A stretch of 64,000 nucleotides of DNA from Microbulbifer pacificus (GTDB taxonomy: Bacteria; Pseudomonadota; Gammaproteobacteria; Pseudomonadales; Cellvibrionaceae). Shown one piece after another: positions 28,575 to 37,053 of this stretch (positions are counted from its first letter, which is position 1; each line of letters starts with the position of its first letter). The notes under the pieces are model-generated. The model saw nothing but the letters and a program-made list of their open reading frames with translations, did no database searches and was not told the DNA's origin. Where the stretch lies: contig NZ_PREV01000027.1 in the NCBI RefSeq assembly GCF_002959965.1, forward strand, positions 558,001-622,000, in the 5' to 3' direction. The position numbers and the translations under genes were made by a program.

Positions 28575-29858
28575 TTAAAATTCAAATTGCACGGAACCGC
28601 CTAAAAAGTGCAGCGCCGTGTCTTTGTATGTGCCTTCCAGTCTTGGATTGAAAGGTGGGCGCCCGGTCTGGTCTATATCGAGATCACCGGACCAGAGGAA
28701 GGTATAACCCAAGTCCAGCGCCAGGCCTGGACAGAGTTCTTTGCCTGCCCCCAATCCAAATCGGTATGCCTTTCCGGTGACCAGGTTGGCGGTAAGATTG
28801 GATTCATTCTGCATGGAACTGTCAAATGCGAATCCGGTAGACAGATTCCAACCCTGGAGAAATCCCTGGGAAAAAGCGTGACGGATACCCAGCGCTACAT
28901 GACCGGTGTCCTCATAGCCCTCATCGACAAATACCCTGGTCTGATCCGGGTTGTCGAGCGCCAGGGTCAAACCGGAAAATTCCGACCAGTCCTGCCAGGC
29001 GAGATTGGCATAAAGTGTGATGGCAGGGGTGAGTTGTTGCTGCAGACTGGCGGTGACAGTCGCAGGAACGGTCATGTCTATTTGGGTGCGCGTGCCGTTC
29101 AGTTGTGAAACCACCGGCTCGAACAGTGGGCCGAAATTACTCAGACGCAGATTGTCTTTGAAAGTGAGATCCACTTTTGAGGTGTAGGTGATGCCGAATG
29201 TGGTGCTCGCTACCGGGCGGTAGATAATACCTACATTGCCACCGTAACCGACATCGATGTCTTCGTATTTCAGGTGGGCATTTTCCGGAATCAACCCGGC
29301 CCGGGGGGCGGAAACATATTCAAAGAATGCGCCCATCACATTCAAACCAGCGCCGATAGACAGGCAGTCGTTGATTTTCCAGCTCAGGGAGGGAATCAGG
29401 CTCATGCCGATCAGGTCGGATTCCTGTACAAACCGTCGTCCTGCCCAATCGCTGTCGTAATCGAGCCCCAGGCCGAAGTTGCCTGCCATGGCAACACCCC
29501 AGCCAAGATTTTCCGAGAACGTACCCGCGGCATACGCACCGCCACCCGGGAACCAGCCCACCGGATTGCCTCCGTCGTTGCCGGGTACATTACTTTCGCC
29601 ACCGTTGGTAAAGCCCACGTCCCCGTAAAGCGCCTGAGCGGCGACGCGTACTTGGGTTTCGTCGCGCCACACGGTTCCTGCGGGATTGGTAAATGCCGTG
29701 GCGGCGTCTTCCGGCATGGCCGCCCAGCCCGCGCTGGCGGTACCCAGTGTGGGCGTGCCAATTTCCCAGAGAAACAGGCCGCCGGCATGGGCGGCGGGCA
29801 CGCACAGCAACGCGGTGACCGTGGATAGGGATATGTAGATGCGGCGAGAGCTTTTCAT
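28575..29858 (-). CDS. FadL/OmpP1-family outer-membrane transport protein
   Basis: This is a 427-residue outer-membrane beta-barrel: signal peptide (residues 1-25, ending AAHAGG), the FadL hatch signature GTASAGWAAMPEDAATAFTNPAGT near the N-terminus, alternating barrel strands, and the terminal aromatic residue (VQFEF). FadL-like proteins take up long-chain fatty acids or other hydrophobic compounds. It is convergent with the PLD gene, 29 bases apart, and lies 79 bases downstream of the remnant of another outer-membrane protein gene on the same strand. Confidence 0.92.
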   Translation of the reverse strand: MKSSRRIYISLSTVTALLCVPAAHAGGLFLWEIGTPTLGTASAGWAAMPEDAATAFTNPAGTVWRDETQVRVAAQALYGDVGFTNGGESNVPGNDGGNPVGWFPGGGAYAAGTFSENLGWGVAMAGNFGLGLDYDSDWAGRRFVQESDLIGMSLIPSLSWKINDCLSIGAGLNVMGAFFEYVSAPRAGLIPENAHLKYEDIDVGYGGNVGIIYRPVASTTFGITYTSKVDLTFKDNLRLSNFGPLFEPVVSQLNGTRTQIDMTVPATVTASLQQQLTPAITLYANLAWQDWSEFSGLTLALDNPDQTRVFVDEGYEDTGHVALGIRHAFSQGFLQGWNLSTGFAFDSSMQNESNLTANLVTGKAYRFGLGAGKELCPGLALDLGYTFLWSGDLDIDQTGRPPFNPRLEGTYKDTALHFLGGSVQFEF

Positions 29859-29937
29859 TTCCTGTCCCTTGGCTGGTTTCTCACAGGTAATTGATCATGA
29901 GGATGCATTCCTTCGCGAGGAAAGCGCCTACTCAGGA

Positions 29938-30144
29938 TTATGGAAGCAGCATGATCAAGTTCAGGGGATATTTCCGCCCGCCTTCCATTGGGCCGACGCG
30001 GTTGTCCCAGTTGTTCTGGAACGGAACACTGATCAGATCGGAGACGGGGTTGCTGAGTTTTTTGGCGAGGTCGGCATCGGCGATCACGTGGGGACTGGCG
30101 ATGGCAACAAACAGAGCGATCAGCACGGCGAAATTTCGGTACAT
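29938..30144 (-). pseudogene. N-terminal remnant of an outer-membrane transporter-like protein
   Basis: A signal peptide (MYRNFAVLIALFVAIASPHVIA) is followed by DLAKKLSNPVSDLISVPFQ and NNWDNRVGP, the conserved N-terminus of a roughly 270-300-residue beta-barrel family often labelled 'transporter' or 'neuromedin U'. The frame stops after about 68 residues, where the family continues with barrel strands, and nothing resembling the remainder follows before the FadL gene. ATG 30144 has a GGTGAAAG site; an in-frame GTG lies three codons upstream. It could instead be a short intact secreted protein, but truncation by deletion fits better. Confidence 0.6.
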
Positions 30145-30320
30145 CTCTTTCACCTGAGTGGCAAAGTCGTAAAACGGCTTTCCTCAGTCTAGCGGTACCG
30201 GGTGGTATTTGTTTTCCCGCGTCGTCGTTGGCAACGTGGAGTGGTGTTTTTGTCTATGAGGAGAAATATTCAAGCGACGCCCAACCAAAATGCGACGCCG
30301 CCTGAAAAACTCAGCGAAAA

Positions 30321-31211
30321 TTATCTGGCGGCGATGGCCAGCGCTACGGTGCCGGGGCCGAGGTTGATGCCACCGGAAAGGCTCATGACTGAACGGTAGA
30401 TTTTCACCTTGTGTTCGGCGGCCATTTTTTCAAAGGCCTTGAAGCCTGGTACGAGATCGAGATCTTTCAACGCACCGGCAATACTCACCACCACCGCAGG
30501 CATCAGCAGGGACTTGCCGACGATTTTTTCTTCCGCGAGTTGAAACAGGCGCTCGCTGCAGGCGTCGTAGGTTTTCACCGTATCCGCCACCGCGGAACCC
30601 TCCCAGGTCATGGACAGGATGGGGTGCAGGTTCAGGGATCTGGCCATGAAGGCTTTCAGCCAGCTCACACTCTTTTCATTTTTCTGGCGGCCGCGCTCGC
30701 GCAGATAGTACACATCCTTGATTGCGGCGTAGCCTACAATCTTGCGCCCGAATTCCTCTGTACGGGATTTGATCTGCGCGCCACTGAGCCCTTTCTGAAT
30801 CAGCGACAGAGTGAACAGTGCCAGCAGCCCCTGACCGGAGAAAAGCGTGTGGGAATCTACGGTGTGAATCCTGACGCCTTCACCTCCCAGCCGCTTGGCG
30901 ACATTTTGCGCGTTGGCATAGGTGGGACTGTTGGCGGCGTTGATGGTCTGGACAACGATGTCCTTCTGCCCCTGCTGCACCAGCTTGGAAAGTACCTGTT
31001 CAATCTCGGGTTCACCGGCGGGACCGGAGTTTACCTGGCGGGAGCGATCCACCAGGGATAGCGAGTAGAAGTGGTTCATCTGCGCCGGATTGCGCTGATC
31101 ACCAAATACTTCGCTACCGACAGTTACGCTGTGAGGAAGAACGGGAATTCTGAATTTACGCAAAAATTCATCGGGCAGGTCGCAGCCGGAATCGACGACT
31201 AACTGAACCAT
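30321..31211 (-). CDS. DegV-family protein
   Basis: This is a 296-residue cytosolic protein of the DegV fold, which binds fatty acids. It has the strand-turn VQLVVDSGCDLP at the N-terminus, then SVTVGSEVFGDQ, SGPAGEPE in place of the usual TSQPS loop, and a C-terminal GGINLGPGTVALAIAA with the GxHxGPG-like signature lacking its His. ATG 31211 follows GAGG; an upstream open extension to 31334 lacks a ribosome site. In Firmicutes DegV/FakB proteins present fatty acids to FakA; no kinase gene is nearby. The neighbouring FadL gene makes a lipid link plausible but unproven. Confidence 0.88.
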   Translation of the reverse strand: MVQLVVDSGCDLPDEFLRKFRIPVLPHSVTVGSEVFGDQRNPAQMNHFYSLSLVDRSRQVNSGPAGEPEIEQVLSKLVQQGQKDIVVQTINAANSPTYANAQNVAKRLGGEGVRIHTVDSHTLFSGQGLLALFTLSLIQKGLSGAQIKSRTEEFGRKIVGYAAIKDVYYLRERGRQKNEKSVSWLKAFMARSLNLHPILSMTWEGSAVADTVKTYDACSERLFQLAEEKIVGKSLLMPAVVVSIAGALKDLDLVPGFKAFEKMAAEHKVKIYRSVMSLSGGINLGPGTVALAIAAR

Positions 31212-31422
31212 GGGAGTACCTCTTATTGTTCGGTTCAATGTCGGAAAAGTCGCCAAATGTAGCATTTCGTCACAATTTACGACAGTTTCAAACTGGCCTT
31301 TTGGCTTGACATAAGTGACTGGCCGGTTTCGCATCCCAAGCGGCAGCCGAGGCTGCGGCCCGAGATTTTGTGCGGCGTCGCACCTTAAAGCTGCTGTGAC
31401 TTAAAGCGATTGATACCGTTAT

Positions 31423-32334
31423 TCAGGGGAACGATGCGAGTGCAATCTGCTCGCGGGCGAATTGCAGCAGTGCCGGGGATCCGGCGTGCACTTCCAGTGT
31501 GTCAGGAATCGGAGCGACCAGCCATTTCACCGACCAGTTGAGCCCTTCACCGCGTTTCAGATGACGTGCGGCACTTTGCACTTCCAGTTCCAGATAAGGT
31601 CTTTCTCCGCTGAGATACAGCTCGATATCCCCCTCGCCGGTGGCCAGTTCGCGCAGGGCGACTTTCGGGTAGACCTTGAGATACAGCAGCCCGTCCACCG
31701 CATAGGCCAGCCATCCTTCGCTGCCGTTGGCGATGATCTTGCCTTCCACCAGCGAGGTCTCATCCGGCATGGACAGCCACAGCGCATCATTTTCCAGCGT
31801 ATAGGCCATACGGCCGCGTACGGTTTTCACCGTGTCCGCGCCGACCGGGGCAAAGGCGAGGCCGCGGTTCGGCACCCGGGTGATTTCCCAGGCGGCGATT
31901 TCCGGAAAGTCCCTGTCGGTGTCGATGCGATAGTGCAGGGTGGCGCTCCGCCCACTGTTCAGCGTGACGGTTTTTCTCACCCGGGCACCTGCGCCAAACG
32001 TGCCGATGACGGTGGCGGAGTCAGCTTCCTGTGCGGACACGGTGTAGGGTGACGTGTCGTGCTCTGGAACCGGCGGCCAGTTCCAGAGTGACTGCGGGCT
32101 CAGCCAGAAGGTGGAACCGAAGCTGTTTTCACCCGGCTCCGGCACCGCCAGCAGATCGCGCTCACCGTACCGGAACTCGGTGATGCGGCCGCCGAAACCG
32201 GGGTCCAGCGCTACAGTGAGGGAATCTTTATTGAGCCTGATGGTGTCGTTTTCCGTGGCGCTGGCGGCAACCGCCAGCAGCGCGGAGAGACTCAAGGCGA
32301 AGATCGGGTATTTTGACAAACGCGCTATCGCCAT
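31423..32334 (-). CDS. DUF4380 secreted protein
   Basis: This is a 303-residue protein with a signal peptide (ends near AASATE). Its body has the DUF4380 pattern: GFGGRITEFRYGERDLL, then GSTFWLSPQSLWNWPPVPE and later LAYAVDGLLYLKVYPKV. The fold resembles carbohydrate-mutarotase or lyase-like beta-sandwich proteins, but the catalytic role is unknown. The start is only three bases after the stop of the upstream GH3 gene, so it is translated with it. The link to glucan use is from context. Confidence 0.85.
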   Translation of the reverse strand: MAIARLSKYPIFALSLSALLAVAASATENDTIRLNKDSLTVALDPGFGGRITEFRYGERDLLAVPEPGENSFGSTFWLSPQSLWNWPPVPEHDTSPYTVSAQEADSATVIGTFGAGARVRKTVTLNSGRSATLHYRIDTDRDFPEIAAWEITRVPNRGLAFAPVGADTVKTVRGRMAYTLENDALWLSMPDETSLVEGKIIANGSEGWLAYAVDGLLYLKVYPKVALRELATGEGDIELYLSGERPYLELEVQSAARHLKRGEGLNWSVKWLVAPIPDTLEVHAGSPALLQFAREQIALASFP

Positions 32335-32337
32335 GTC

Positions 32338-34995
32338 TCAGCTCCCGCAACGAATCTGGGCCTGATCACCGGCGCCGGGCACGAACTTGATATTCGCCAC
32401 CGCTATCGCCAGTTTGCCTTCGCTGTGCAGCGACAGTCCCTGAGAGACTCTGGAAAAATCCACACCGGCATCGGCAAAGCATTGCAGATCGATGGAAATT
32501 TCAGACCAGTTGCCACGGGGCAGGTCGTTCAATGCGCTGTGCAGGGGCAGGGAGCCGCCGCAGTTGCTACCCGCGCAGCGGATCTGCGCAAATACCGCAG
32601 ACTCCGGTGCCTGATCGACACGGACATCCAGGGTAAGTGCGGCGTTTTCATCGAGATAGCGGCTCAGGTTTTGGGGTTTTTGAGTCTGCAGTACCACGCT
32701 GCCGGCCCGCAGTCCCTTCCAGCTCAGCGCGCGCGCATCTTCCTGGGACAGCATGTCGATGGAGGCCACGGTGATGTTGTCGTCGGCACTGTGGGCAAGA
32801 TTGCCATTGACCCACAGTGGGGGCAGCTCTCCATCGGCAATAAACAGTTTCCAGGGGGCCTGCGGCCGCGACACCATCAGCCAGGCGTCTTCCAGCTTGC
32901 CATCCACATAGGATTCACCGTCTTCGTTCAGGTTGTTGGCCAGCTGCACGTCGCTCGAGTAATCGAGACCGTAGCCGTAGGCGAACAGAGGCTGATAGTC
33001 GGCATCGTTACGGTTGATTACGGTCTGATGAACGCGCTCCGGCCAGCTGAAGGAGAGACGACCGGTAAAATCGTAGCGCTTGTGGCCTTCGGCATCGGTC
33101 AGCAGTACATCGGCGACACCCGCGCCTTCGGAGCCCGGGAGCCAGGCGGCGACAAAAGCGTCGGACAGGTTCAATTCCTTGTTTACCCACAGCGGGCGGC
33201 CGGAGAGAAACACGCTGACCACCGGAATATTCCGCGCCTTGAGTTTCTGCAGCAGCTCCTGATCCTCCTTGCTGCCCAGCTGATATTCGATACTGGCGAG
33301 GTCCCCGTGCCACTCGGCATAGGGGTCTTCGCCGTAGACCACGATCGCCACGTCGGGTGTTGCGCCGTTACTGAATGCGTTTGCGTCCAGCTCGCCATGT
33401 TCATTCAGTACCACCTCGCCACCGGCGGCATCTACCGCCTGTTTGATACCGGTATAAATGGAGGTGGCGCCGGGGAAGTCTTCGGCGGTGTTGCCGGTGC
33501 CCTGCCATGAAATGGTCCAGCCGCCACTCTGTTTGGAAATATTGTCTGCGCCACTGCCCGCTACAAGGATTTTTTTGCGGGCGTCGATGGGCAGCAGTTG
33601 GTCGTTATTTTTCAGCAGCACCAGGGATTTGCGCACAGCTTCGCGGGCGATGGCGCGGTGCTCGGCACTGCCCATAATGCCGCTCTTGCCGGCCAGCGGG
33701 CGGTCGCGCTCGAACAGACCCGCGCGGATTTTAACCCGCAGGATCCGGCTCACCGCGTCGTCGATGCGGCTCATGGGAATTTCGCCACTCTGCACCTGCG
33801 CAATGGTGTTTTTCAGCAGCGCCTTCCATTCGGAGGTAATCATAAACATGTCGAGCCCCGCGTTGACCGCGGCGGCGCAACTGTCGACGGTACAGCCATC
33901 CACAAAGCGGTGGCCGTTCCAGTCACCCACAACGAAGCCATCGAAGCCAAGGCGGCCCTTGAGCACATCGGAGAGCAGATATTTATGTCCGTGCAGGCGC
34001 TTGCCGTTCCAGCTGTTGAAGGACGCCATTACCGACTGAACACCGGACTCCAGTGCGGTGATGTATCCGGCGGCGTGGATGTTGGCCAGCTCCTGTTCGC
34101 TCACGGCGGTGTCGCCGCGGTCGATGCCGCGGGTGGTACCGCCGTCGCCCACAAAGTGCTTGGCGGCGGAGATCAGGTGGCGGCCATCGAGGAATTCGTC
34201 GCTGTTCTTGTCGCCCTGGATGCCCTTGATCATTTCACGGGCGTAGGCGGCGACGATCTCGGGGTCTTCAGAGTAACTTTCAAAGGTTCGACCCCAGCGG
34301 TCGTCGCGCACCACGGCGATGGTAGGGGCGAAGGTCCAGTCCACACCGGTTACCGCCACTTCGCGGGCAGTGGCTTCGCCGATGCGGCGGATCAGTTCCG
34401 GGTCGCGGGCGGCGCCGAGCGCAATATTGTGGGGGAACAGGGTCGCGCCGATCACATTGTTGTGGCCGTGCACCGCGTCCGAGCCCCAGATGATCGGAAT
34501 GGCCACGCCGCCGTCACTGGTGTCCATGGACGCGGCAAAGTAGGCGTCCGCGAGCTTGCGCCAGTCGTCCGGGGTGGCGAATTTGTCATTGTTGGGGAAG
34601 GTGCCACCGCCATTCAGGATGGAGCCGATGTGGTACTGCCTCACCTCATCCGGGGTAATGGATTTGATCTCCGCCTGCATCATCTGTCCGACTTTTTCTT
34701 CCAGTGTCATCCGGGAAAGCAGATCGGCGACGTGGGCTTCGAGTTTCTCGTCCCGGGGCAGGGCGGGTTCAAGCGCCGGCCAGTTTTCCAGCGAGTACGT
34801 CGTCGCGGCGTTATCTATCGGAGCCTCCGTCCTAGCTTCAGGGGGAGCGGTGTCTGTGCCCATGTCACGCTGTCCGGATTTTTCGCAGGCCGCCAGTGCC
34901 ACGGCGAACACAATGCAGGCGGTGAGGCGTCGGGTGCAGAGTCCTGCGAGAGTGGAGGTTTGCCGCGGGGGGAGGTTACCGGTTGAATAAGTCAT
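32338..34995 (-). CDS. GH3 exo-1,4/1,3-beta-glucosidase, ExoP-type lipoprotein
   Basis: This is an 885-residue GH3 enzyme with a lipoprotein signal (lipobox ALAAC, Cys37), the (beta/alpha)8 domain (about 90-430), the alpha/beta-sandwich domain (about 450-660) and a C-terminal galactose-binding-like domain as in ExoP of Pseudoalteromonas. The nucleophile Asp lies in DGFVVGDWNGH; GSDAVHGHNN, KHFVGDGGT and WTFAPTIAV are the subsite motifs. It releases glucose from non-reducing ends of beta-glucans or cello-oligosaccharides. The start is fixed by GGAG six bases upstream. Likely promoter in the 335-base gap behind the sugar-transporter gene; the DUF4380 gene follows. Confidence 0.93.
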   Translation of the reverse strand: MTYSTGNLPPRQTSTLAGLCTRRLTACIVFAVALAACEKSGQRDMGTDTAPPEARTEAPIDNAATTYSLENWPALEPALPRDEKLEAHVADLLSRMTLEEKVGQMMQAEIKSITPDEVRQYHIGSILNGGGTFPNNDKFATPDDWRKLADAYFAASMDTSDGGVAIPIIWGSDAVHGHNNVIGATLFPHNIALGAARDPELIRRIGEATAREVAVTGVDWTFAPTIAVVRDDRWGRTFESYSEDPEIVAAYAREMIKGIQGDKNSDEFLDGRHLISAAKHFVGDGGTTRGIDRGDTAVSEQELANIHAAGYITALESGVQSVMASFNSWNGKRLHGHKYLLSDVLKGRLGFDGFVVGDWNGHRFVDGCTVDSCAAAVNAGLDMFMITSEWKALLKNTIAQVQSGEIPMSRIDDAVSRILRVKIRAGLFERDRPLAGKSGIMGSAEHRAIAREAVRKSLVLLKNNDQLLPIDARKKILVAGSGADNISKQSGGWTISWQGTGNTAEDFPGATSIYTGIKQAVDAAGGEVVLNEHGELDANAFSNGATPDVAIVVYGEDPYAEWHGDLASIEYQLGSKEDQELLQKLKARNIPVVSVFLSGRPLWVNKELNLSDAFVAAWLPGSEGAGVADVLLTDAEGHKRYDFTGRLSFSWPERVHQTVINRNDADYQPLFAYGYGLDYSSDVQLANNLNEDGESYVDGKLEDAWLMVSRPQAPWKLFIADGELPPLWVNGNLAHSADDNITVASIDMLSQEDARALSWKGLRAGSVVLQTQKPQNLSRYLDENAALTLDVRVDQAPESAVFAQIRCAGSNCGGSLPLHSALNDLPRGNWSEISIDLQCFADAGVDFSRVSQGLSLHSEGKLAIAVANIKFVPGAGDQAQIRCGS

Positions 34996-35330
34996 GGTCG
35001 CTCCGGGTTGGATTTATTGCAGGTTCGGAAAAAAGTGGGCGCTCCCGAGAAAGGGTGAGAACGGAAACGCCCACAAGTTCGGACCTCTTGGCCCTGGGGA
35101 TCGGTGAATACAGTGGCAACTCGCAATCGGATCGACCGCTTCGCGTCCCCGCTGTTAAGACGTGTGAGGCGCTGATTCGGGCCCCATCCGGCCGTCGATT
35201 CGGGAAAAAGATGCGTCCCTGCAAAGTGATCGCCAATCCGCTGGCCGACAAGGTGTGCATGGAAGATGTGCATGGAAGGTGTGTGAGGGGGCGTGCCCCC
35301 TCTGAAATAACGACGAAGCCGTGACGCCGA
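34996..35330. other. Intergenic region with 13-bp tandem repeat and hairpin
   Basis: These 335 bases between the transporter stop and the GH3 start contain no gene. They hold two tandem copies of TGTGCATGGAAG(A/G) at 35254-35279, plus a partial third, and a hairpin with 8-bp GC arms (GAGGGGGC/GCCCCCTC, 35284-35301) that may terminate the transporter transcript on the minus strand. The GH3 promoter must lie here or read-through occurs. Confidence 0.6.
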
Positions 35331-36785
35331 TCAGCCGCGCATCTGCTCCAGCTCCAGCCCTTTAGTCTCGTGCACCATGTACAGCACGAACGCCACGGAA
35401 AGCAGCGCAAACAGGGTGTAGATACCGTACGCACCCGCCAGGCCGATACCGGTCAGCATGATCGGGAAGGTCATGGTGATGGCGAAATTGGCCACCCACT
35501 GTGCCAGACCGGAGACCGCGAGGCCGGAGCCGCGGATCTGGTTGGGGAACATTTCACCGAGCATGGTCCACATGGCCGGGCCCCAGGAACCATTGAAGAA
35601 GAACACATAGGCGTTGGCGGCGATCAGCGCCAGCAGACCCATACTCTGGGAGAGCTGCAACTTGCCATCGACCAGGGAGGAGTTGGCGAAGGCAAAAGCC
35701 ACCAGACCCAGGGTCACCGCCATACCGATGGAGCCCACCAGCAGCAGTGGCTTGCGGCCGATTTTGTCGATCAGCGCCATGGTGATCAGGCAGGCCGCGA
35801 TACTTACGCCGCCGGAGATGATATTGATCATCAGCGCATCCGACTCGGAGAAGCCTACCGCCTGCCACAACACCGCCCCGTAGTAGAACACCACGTTGAT
35901 GCCTACCAGTTGCTGGAACACCGCGAGACCGATGCCTACCCAAACGATTTTGCGCACCTTGCCCACGCGCTGGCCGGCGCTTTCCAGCAGGTCCGCCATG
36001 CGCGGGCGGTGATCGCCGGCCACGGATTCGCGAATACTTTTCAGCTTTTCTTCCACCGCCGCTTCGCCGTACAGCTTGCGCAGTACCGCGGTGGCGCGGG
36101 AGGTCTGTTTGGACAGCACCAGGTAGCGGGGGCTCTCGGGAATCAGCAGCAGGGCGAAGAAGAACAGCGCCGCCGGCGCGATCTCGATCCAGAACATCCA
36201 GCGCCAGGCGTTGTAGCCCATCCACCACTCGTTGACAGCGGAACCGGCGGTGTTGGCCAGCCAGTAGTTGCTGACGAAGGCCGCGAACAGGCCGGAGATG
36301 ATGGCGATCTGGTTAATGGTGATCAGCCGCCCGCGAATCGCAGCCGGCGCAATTTCACTGATATAGGCCGGGGACATCACGCTGGCAGCACCCACGGCGA
36401 GGCCGCCCAGGATGCGATAGAACACGAACTCCTGCGAACTGGTCGCGATTCCCGAGCCCCAGGCGCTGACCACGAAAAATACTGCGGAGATCAGCAGCAG
36501 CGTCTTGCGCCCCCACAGATCCGCCAGGCGCCCGGCGAAGAACGCGCCCACCGCGCAGCCCAGCAGCATGGATGCCACGTTGAACCCGGTGCCGGCGGTA
36601 TTGGAGTTGAACGCCTGCTGCAGCCCGGTGACGGTGCCGTTGATCACACCGCTGTCGAATCCGAACAGAAAGCCGCCAATGGTGGCGACACCGCAGATCA
36701 GGATGATGAAGGGGAGGGGGGGAGCATCTTGACGGCTCTGGGCGCTGCCCTGAAGGCCGTCGATGGTATTCTCAATCGCTTGCAT
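35331..36785 (-). CDS. Sugar-porter MFS transporter
   Basis: This is a 484-residue inner-membrane protein with 12 predicted helices and the sugar-porter signatures: GRLADLWGRKT after TM2, RGRLITINQ, PESPRYLVL after TM6, DKIGRKPLLLVG between TM8 and TM9, QQLVGINVVFYYGAVLW in TM7, and the terminal PETKG-like HETKGLELEQ. It resembles proton-coupled glucose/xylose/galactose carriers. It sits between two GH3 genes on the same strand, so glucose import is the simplest reading. An Asn/Gln-containing TM7 site supports hexose, but specificity is not proven. Confidence 0.93.
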   Translation of the reverse strand: MQAIENTIDGLQGSAQSRQDAPPLPFIILICGVATIGGFLFGFDSGVINGTVTGLQQAFNSNTAGTGFNVASMLLGCAVGAFFAGRLADLWGRKTLLLISAVFFVVSAWGSGIATSSQEFVFYRILGGLAVGAASVMSPAYISEIAPAAIRGRLITINQIAIISGLFAAFVSNYWLANTAGSAVNEWWMGYNAWRWMFWIEIAPAALFFFALLLIPESPRYLVLSKQTSRATAVLRKLYGEAAVEEKLKSIRESVAGDHRPRMADLLESAGQRVGKVRKIVWVGIGLAVFQQLVGINVVFYYGAVLWQAVGFSESDALMINIISGGVSIAACLITMALIDKIGRKPLLLVGSIGMAVTLGLVAFAFANSSLVDGKLQLSQSMGLLALIAANAYVFFFNGSWGPAMWTMLGEMFPNQIRGSGLAVSGLAQWVANFAITMTFPIMLTGIGLAGAYGIYTLFALLSVAFVLYMVHETKGLELEQMRG

Positions 36786-36935
36786 GAGTGACTACCTGCA
36801 TTTTTATTGTGGGCGGGCGGGCACTGGGTGTCCGTCCGATCTATGTATTTGTCGTTCTACTTGCGCGCGCAGATTCACGGCACAGACCACCCGTAATGGG
36901 GGGAGTCTCTATGGTGACGTTTCAGAGGGGGAAAA

Positions 36936-36971
36936 GCGTCCTACTTTGGAAAAATTCCTAAAGTTGGACGC
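36936..36971 (-). terminator. Hairpin terminator downstream of bglX
   Basis: Arms GCGTCCTACTTT (36936-36947) and AAAGTTGGACGC (36960-36971) pair at 11 of 12 positions, with an extra GGA/TCC. On the minus strand the hairpin is followed by TTTTCC. It lies 83 bases after the bglX stop and 150 bases before the transporter start, so it could also act as an attenuator for the transporter. Confidence 0.65.
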
Positions 36972-37053
36972 CACTTCTGCCATTCACTCGTCCCAGTTTC
37001 GGTGAGACCCCACGTTTTTGTGGGACGTCAGGGAGGTGTCCGTCCGGTCGCCA

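Noticed and set aside
29274..29828. Open frame opposite the FadL gene
   Set aside because: Antisense shadow of a supported gene.
35370..36791. Long open frame opposite the sugar-porter gene
   Set aside because: His/Gln/Gly-rich translation typical of an antisense frame of a membrane protein gene.
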